Shown here piece by piece: positions 20,001-22,678 of a stretch of DNA of 22,678 bases. Position 1 is the first letter of the stretch. Each line of letters opens with the position of its first letter. The DNA lies in assembly GCA_013360825.1 (NCBI GenBank), contig JABWAY010000022.1, positions 1 to 22,678 on the forward strand. The letters run 5' to 3'. The DNA is from Candidatus Brocadiia bacterium. GTDB taxonomy: Bacteria; Planctomycetota; MHYJ01; WSZJ01. The translations under genes were made by a program, and so were the position numbers. Under the pieces are notes generated by a model, which was given only the letters and a program-made list of their open reading frames with translations, had not been told where the DNA came from and ran no database searches.

Positions 20001-20515
20001 TGAACGGGATCATGACCGGCGACGGCGAGGCCTACCGGAAGCACAGCTATCAGGCTCGCACGCTGATCCCGGACACGGATTTCAGCCGGTGGATCAAGCT
20101 CGCCGACCAGACATGGCTCGAAATCGCGGACCAGATCGCCGATCTCGATGAGCTGAGGACCGCCTTTCTCGCCCGCCCGACCCCGGAGGCCTGCCGTCTG
20201 CTCCTCAAACTCTACAGCCAGAAGGTCCACCTGCTGATGGAACTGCGGATCGCCGCGCGGTGGATGTGCGAGCAGTGGCCGAACGACGGCGAGACGCGCT
20301 CGGGCGAGCCGCTGCGCCTCTGGGCCCAGGCCGCGTTCGACCAGAAGGACTTCTTCAACGCGAAGAAGCTCTTCGAGCGCCTCAAGCGCAACCACGGGAA
20401 GCACGAGCTCTGCCGGCCGCGCGAGAACCTCCGGCCCAAGGTGGACGACATCACCGTGGACTGCACCGACCGGATCAAGCGGTACGGGCTGGGTCTCAGG
20501 CCGGAGAACCGCTGA
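17042..20515 (+). CDS. FHA-domain transmembrane Ser/Thr protein kinase (paralogue 2)
   Basis: This 1,157-residue protein has the same layout as the kinase gene 1.2 kb upstream. The FHA domain (1-95) has 'IGREPGCQF', 'VSRKHCEL' and 'DLGSRNGTHLNG'. The kinase domain (about 113-375) has 'GRGGMGTVYKAN', Lys143, Glu162, 'HRDIKPEN' (Asp237), 'DLGLAL' (Asp255) and APE (281-283). A Pro/Ser-rich linker (380-426) leads to one membrane segment (427-450). The outer region of about 700 residues is helical repeat, with a beta module at about 800-845 ('IRLADGRDVPWDTVTAIE'). The C-terminal 300 residues are more TPR-like, with several Trp and Cys. All catalytic residues are present and there is no PASTA. The GTG at 17042 follows GGGAGG by four bases, and 'VPKLLVEKGPNKG' aligns with the start of paralogue 1. 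Ligand and substrates are unknown. Confidence 0.93.
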   Translation: MPKLLVEKGPNKGQALALGDLSLCVIGREPGCQFVLNDSNVSRKHCELVKTFDVWKLRDLGSRNGTHLNGKRVEGEREIAIGDRIQTGEILISFLDDREEKDRGGLIGQRLGGYRIQERLGRGGMGTVYKANQIALNREIALKVLSPDLVNDGVFRSLFIAEARSAASLNHGNIVQVHDVGIENGLHFFSMEFMPNGSVQDLLQREGRLPPARALRIAMDAAAGLAYAERKGIVHRDIKPENLMISEGGTVKIGDLGLALNVEKGDIDDQVGMMGTPHYCAPEQVTRGKLDHRTDLYALGASLYRMMAGKPPFTGSTLKEILVRKVKEKAVPLAAASPGVPSEVSDLVMQMMEKDPSNRPQSAEEVRGRIEAILPGLDGGMLSGGGTRTASSHGSSATLGVAPGPAPQTAPPPPHRQVPAHSGRPVATATWLAVSSLLLACAIGGFGWLYMRDRNGTRIPAQPPGNGTEGGGNGSGPAVPDPAHAALDEFTRWETANASRLQSSDGINEALLKLERLREAFPNSPVAASATTRGDEYRRRLILAAGEAMLEEVNRQWAAALAAFPEDRDLTILEAALEAYEGVRRRYPELARQVSTRVEENGRLLNRYRASAEDWALTSIESERRRSTERFAEAAKLLEEAARRLEAPWKPLAEGALSSLRDAERTWWERASGQRIPMLLGVRGWDDARAVLNKARELLSADYHDRIDALLKRVDELAAQSEVTPPPPTGPTDAEIVGAAGAEAEELARAWKFEDGARLCREAFGRLKDGANGDSLRQLADDLEAIEIFKRSLRSRINGGDGAGTGLGSRTFRLSRAVSANENGIRLADGRDVPWDTVTAIEAFRLAFNGWDVSSREAVGVGLLCLRAQSWRTARFAFGWAGARDPDSARFARALADRSDREERSWIPADPVAKKLLDVAREEKSEADISADLIVKAYSKTKDWVAQGEVLSGLQLFEQSNEHLRTALEDKSLDRKDEWRAHYFLMMNGIMTGDGEAYRKHSYQARTLIPDTDFSRWIKLADQTWLEIADQIADLDELRTAFLARPTPEACRLLLKLYSQKVHLLMELRIAARWMCEQWPNDGETRSGEPLRLWAQAAFDQKDFFNAKKLFERLKRNHGKHELCRPRENLRPKVDDITVDCTDRIKRYGLGLRPENR

Positions 20516-20530
20516 GCCGACCAGTGAGCA

Positions 20531-20574
20531 AAGCCTGTCCGCGGGATCCTCCCCGCGTTCGCCGGGACAGGCTT
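20531..20574. terminator. Stem-loop between convergent genes, probable bidirectional terminator
   Basis: A perfect 10-bp stem AAGCCTGTCC/GGACAGGCTT (20531-20540 and 20565-20574) encloses a second GCGGG/CCCGC hairpin. It lies 15 bases after the kinase 2 stop and overlaps the stop codon of the opposing gene. T tracts are short on both sides, so efficiency is uncertain. Confidence 0.55.
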
Positions 20575-21007
20575 ACTGCTGGAACTCCGCCCGGCGCACC
20601 TTCCAGCGATCTCCGTCCTTCTCCCAGTCGGCGGTGAGGCGCAGCCGCCCGACGGTGATCCCGTCCTTCGGCTCCTTCGGGAAAATGAACACTTCGAGCT
20701 GCATGCGACCGATTCCGTTCTCGATGGTCAGATCCTGGAGCAGGAAGTTCACCTTCTCGAGGGGCATCGCGCGCAGCTGCTCCTCCAGGCGCCGCCGCGT
20801 GGCGGCGGCATCCCCGGCGCCGGTCAGCACGGCGGGGTGCAGGACGCCGACCGCGGCCGCGATGTCGCCGCGCCCGATCGCCTCGGCGCAGGCATCCGCC
20901 TCCATCAGGATCGCCTCCCGCTCCGTCACGATCAGGCGCTCCACCAGGACGCCTACCCCGGCCGCCAGGAGCACCCCCCCGAGGATCGCCGCGCCGCGCC
21001 GGCCCAT
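20573..21007 (-). CDS. Membrane-anchored NTF2/SnoaL-like domain protein
   Basis: This 144-residue protein has an N-terminal hydrophobic anchor (about 5-24, 'GAAILGGVLLAAGVGVLV') and a short linker. About 110 residues follow with an NTF2-like cone fold pattern: helices 'ACAEAIGRGDIAAAVGVLHPAVL' and 'AATRRRLEEQL', then strands 'VNFLLQDLTIENGIGRMQLEVFIF' and 'GRLRLTADWEKDGDRWKVRRAEF', the last with the typical W-x-V-x-x-x-E/F ending. No catalytic residues can be named. The ATG at 21007 lies five bases after the stop of the TPR lipoprotein gene, with AGGA just ahead. The protein is probably exported and tethered with its domain outside the membrane, next to the lipoprotein. The assignment rests on fold pattern only. 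Confidence 0.65.
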   Translation of the reverse strand: MGRRGAAILGGVLLAAGVGVLVERLIVTEREAILMEADACAEAIGRGDIAAAVGVLHPAVLTGAGDAAATRRRLEEQLRAMPLEKVNFLLQDLTIENGIGRMQLEVFIFPKEPKDGITVGRLRLTADWEKDGDRWKVRRAEFQQ

Positions 21008-21012
21008 GCGGC

Positions 21013-21867
21013 CTACTTCCTGACGCCGGGAGGCAGGTCCTCCTCCGCCACCCCTTCTTCGCCCTCGCGCACGCTCCCGGATTCGCGCCCGGGATGCGCA
21101 CCCTTGATCCTGTCGCCGAATTCCTTCGCGCGACCCGTGATCTCGCCGCCGGCGCCCGCCATCTCCTTCAGCATCGCGATCCAGTTCCTCCAGTCGGCCT
21201 CCCGCGGAGCGTCCTCCCCCTTCGCCTTCTCCCAGTTCTCCAGGTGGTCCGACATCGCGTTCGCCGCCTTCACGTACCAGCGCGAGCAGAGCGCGAATTT
21301 CTTCTTCGCCTCCTCCCCCTGCCCCTTCTCCTCCAGGCGCGCCCCCTCCCCCCGGGCCTTGACCCCCTTCAGGAAGAAACACCACGCCCGGTAGTACTGG
21401 GCCCAGGTGTGCCGGGGATTGTGGTCCAGCGCCCTGTCAAAATACTCCAGGGCGGTGTCCAGTCTCGTTTCGGAATCCCCCGAGGCGTCGTAGTAGAGGA
21501 GGCCGATGGCGTGCAGCCCGTCGTCGTTCCCCTTCTCCTCCTCGAGGACCTTCATGCCCCAATGGAGCGCCTCCCGGTATTTCGCCTCCATCAGCCGTTT
21601 GCCGTACTCGTTGGGGGCCTTGACGAACTCCAGCTTTCCCTGCATCCGGCAGGCGTAGACGAGCGCGAGCATGGAGGGGATGAACTCGTCGTCCTTTTCG
21701 AGGGAGAGGATGTACTGGGCGTGGGCCTGGTCGAACCGGCCGTTCATGTAGTAGTAGTCGCCCTGCTCCTTGTGCCAGGCGGCGTTCCTCCCCTCGTCTT
21801 CCTCGCCGCACCCGGCGAAGAACGGGGACGCTGCGATGATCAGACAGATGGGAATCACTCGTGTCAT
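21013..21867 (-). CDS. TPR-repeat lipoprotein
   Basis: This 284-residue protein starts 'MTRVIPICLIIAASPFFAGC', a lipoprotein signal with Cys20 in the lipobox FAGC. TPR-like helices include 'KEQGDYYYMNGRFDQAHAQYILSLEKDD' (about 33-60) and 'TALEYFDRALDHNPRHTWAQYYRAWCFFLKG' (about 137-167). A charged Lys/Glu-rich stretch and a polar tail of about 45 residues follow. TPR lipoproteins usually act as scaffolds in envelope complexes, and no partner can be named. The gene lies between ruvA and the NTF2-like gene on the same strand. The ribosome binding site AGGA is close to the ATG. A possible -10 (TAGACT, 21910-21905) lies 38 bases upstream, so it may have its own promoter besides read-through from ruvA. 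Confidence 0.8.
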   Translation of the reverse strand: MTRVIPICLIIAASPFFAGCGEEDEGRNAAWHKEQGDYYYMNGRFDQAHAQYILSLEKDDEFIPSMLALVYACRMQGKLEFVKAPNEYGKRLMEAKYREALHWGMKVLEEEKGNDDGLHAIGLLYYDASGDSETRLDTALEYFDRALDHNPRHTWAQYYRAWCFFLKGVKARGEGARLEEKGQGEEAKKKFALCSRWYVKAANAMSDHLENWEKAKGEDAPREADWRNWIAMLKEMAGAGGEITGRAKEFGDRIKGAHPGRESGSVREGEEGVAEEDLPPGVRK

Positions 21868-21939
21868 CGGTCCTGCCTCGAATGTGGGCCCCCGCCCGCG
21901 CGGGAGTCTACCGGAAGGGATGGGCGGGCGGAAGGGGGG

Positions 21940-22518
21940 TCAGAGGCGGCGGAGGGCTTCCCGGACCAGGTCTTCGGCGCGCGCGGCCTTCTGCCCGAGG
22001 GCGGCCTCGGCGTCGCGAACGGCCTTTTCGGCGGCCGGGCGCGGAATGGAGAGCGCGACGAGGGCGAGGATGGCGTCGCCGACGAGGGTGCGTCGGGGAT
22101 CCGGCGAGGGGGCGAACCCCTTGAACGTCTCCTGCAGATCCAGGACGAGCCGCTGGGCCGTCTTGGGGCCGACCCCTTTGAAGCGGCGGAGGAGGGCATG
22201 GTCGCCGTCGGCGATGGCCCGGGAGAGGGCGTCGACCGGGCCGGCGGAGAGGATGGAGAGCGCGGTCGCGGGGCCGACGCCCTGGACGTTGAGGAGGAGG
22301 CGGAAGACTTCGCGTTCGTGTTCGGTCGCGAAGCCGAAGAGGCGGATCCCGGCCTCGCCGCCGGACTCGAGGTGCGCCCAGAGCCGGACGCGGCCGGAGG
22401 AGGGCAGGGCATCGAAGGAGGCGAGCGAGATGCGGAGCGCGTAGCCGACCCCGCCGCACTCGATCACCGCGGTCCCCGGCGATTTCCGGACGAGCTGGCC
22501 GTCGAAGAATTCGTACAT
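21940..22518 (-). CDS. ruvA: Holliday junction branch migration complex subunit RuvA
   Basis: This 192-residue protein has the usual length and three domains. The OB fold is at about 1-62 ('MYEFFDGQLVRKSPGTAVIECGG'). The tandem helix-hairpin-helix domain at about 65-140 includes 'LLNVQGVGPATALSILS' and 'FKGVGPKTAQRLVLDL'. The flexible linker leads to domain III (about 148-192, 'DAILALVALSIPRPAAEKAV'), which binds RuvB. RuvA tetramers hold Holliday junctions and load the RuvB motor during recombinational repair. Neither ruvB nor ruvC is next to it. The gene downstream encodes a lipoprotein, and the partial gene upstream is only two bases away, suggesting co-transcription with it. Confidence 0.95.
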   Translation of the reverse strand: MYEFFDGQLVRKSPGTAVIECGGVGYALRISLASFDALPSSGRVRLWAHLESGGEAGIRLFGFATEHEREVFRLLLNVQGVGPATALSILSAGPVDALSRAIADGDHALLRRFKGVGPKTAQRLVLDLQETFKGFAPSPDPRRTLVGDAILALVALSIPRPAAEKAVRDAEAALGQKAARAEDLVREALRRL

Positions 22519-22520
22519 GG

Positions 22521-22678
22521 TCAGCGCCCCAGGGCCTGCCGGAGTTCCTCCGCCATCCGGGCGGCGGTGGTGCTCCCCGGGCGGAGGACGAGGCAGCTCT
22601 CGAAGGCGGCGAGCGCCGCGAGGTCCTGCGCGCGGCCCGCCTCCGGGCCGCCGGCCGTCCTCTGGGCCTGGGCCGCCG
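22521..22678 (-). CDS. C-terminal end of a helical, possibly TPR-like protein, partial
   Basis: The last 52 codons of a gene whose start lies beyond the right edge. The readable end includes 'LAAFESCLVLRPGSTTAARM' followed by 'AEELRQALGR' and a TGA at 22523-22521. The pattern resembles a final TPR helix pair ('A...FE.CL.L.PGS..A..M...L'). The stop lies two bases before ruvA, so the two are likely one operon. The function cannot be judged. Confidence 0.5.
   Translation of the reverse strand, partial: AAQAQRTAGGPEAGRAQDLAALAAFESCLVLRPGSTTAARMAEELRQALGR

Noticed and set aside
16913..20404. A minus-strand open frame of about 1,163 residues opposite kinase 2
   Set aside because: It is also a shadow of the plus-strand kinase, rich in Arg, Pro and His and without recognisable motifs.

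Overview
The window is a high-GC bacterial chromosome segment. It carries one complete rRNA operon on the minus strand, with protein genes on both sides. The 16S contains a perfect EUB338-type site (7180-7197), so the DNA is bacterial. Three lipoproteins, a beta-propeller lipoprotein and two FHA-containing transmembrane Ser/Thr kinases suggest a diderm lineage rich in eukaryote-like kinases, such as Planctomycetota-like or deltaproteobacteria-like groups. The planctomycete variant of the EUB338 site is absent, so I do not assign a phylum.

Layout. 1-399 (+) is the end of a helical-repeat protein. 560-1757 (-) holds a YdjM-type membrane protein and a gamma-carbonic anhydrase, placed directly after the rRNA terminator. 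1774-7748 is the rRNA operon, read right to left: promoter, leader with boxA, 16S, tRNA-Ile(GAT), tRNA-Ala(TGC), a 113-residue lipoprotein gene, a second boxA, 23S, 5S and an intrinsic terminator. 7942-10250 (-) is a two-gene unit with an atypical Lgt-family membrane protein translationally coupled to an NtrC-type sigma-54 regulator. 10421-12000 (-) is another coupled pair, an 85-residue protein and a beta-propeller lipoprotein. 12108-12800 (+) is a YggS-type PLP protein. 12933-20515 (+) holds two paralogous FHA-kinase-TM receptors that flank a DUF167 gene and a purine nucleoside phosphorylase. 20573-22678 (-) reads partial gene, ruvA, TPR lipoprotein, NTF2-like membrane protein.

The most unusual feature is the lipoprotein gene inside the rRNA transcript. 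It starts 20 nt after the tRNA-Ala 3' end and lies between the pre-16S and pre-23S processing stalks, both of which can be traced by base pairing. No promoter of its own is evident. This suggests that an exported lipoprotein is made from the rRNA transcript and so tracks growth rate. The second point of interest is the kinase pair, whose extracytoplasmic halves appear to share a small beta module and lack PASTA repeats.
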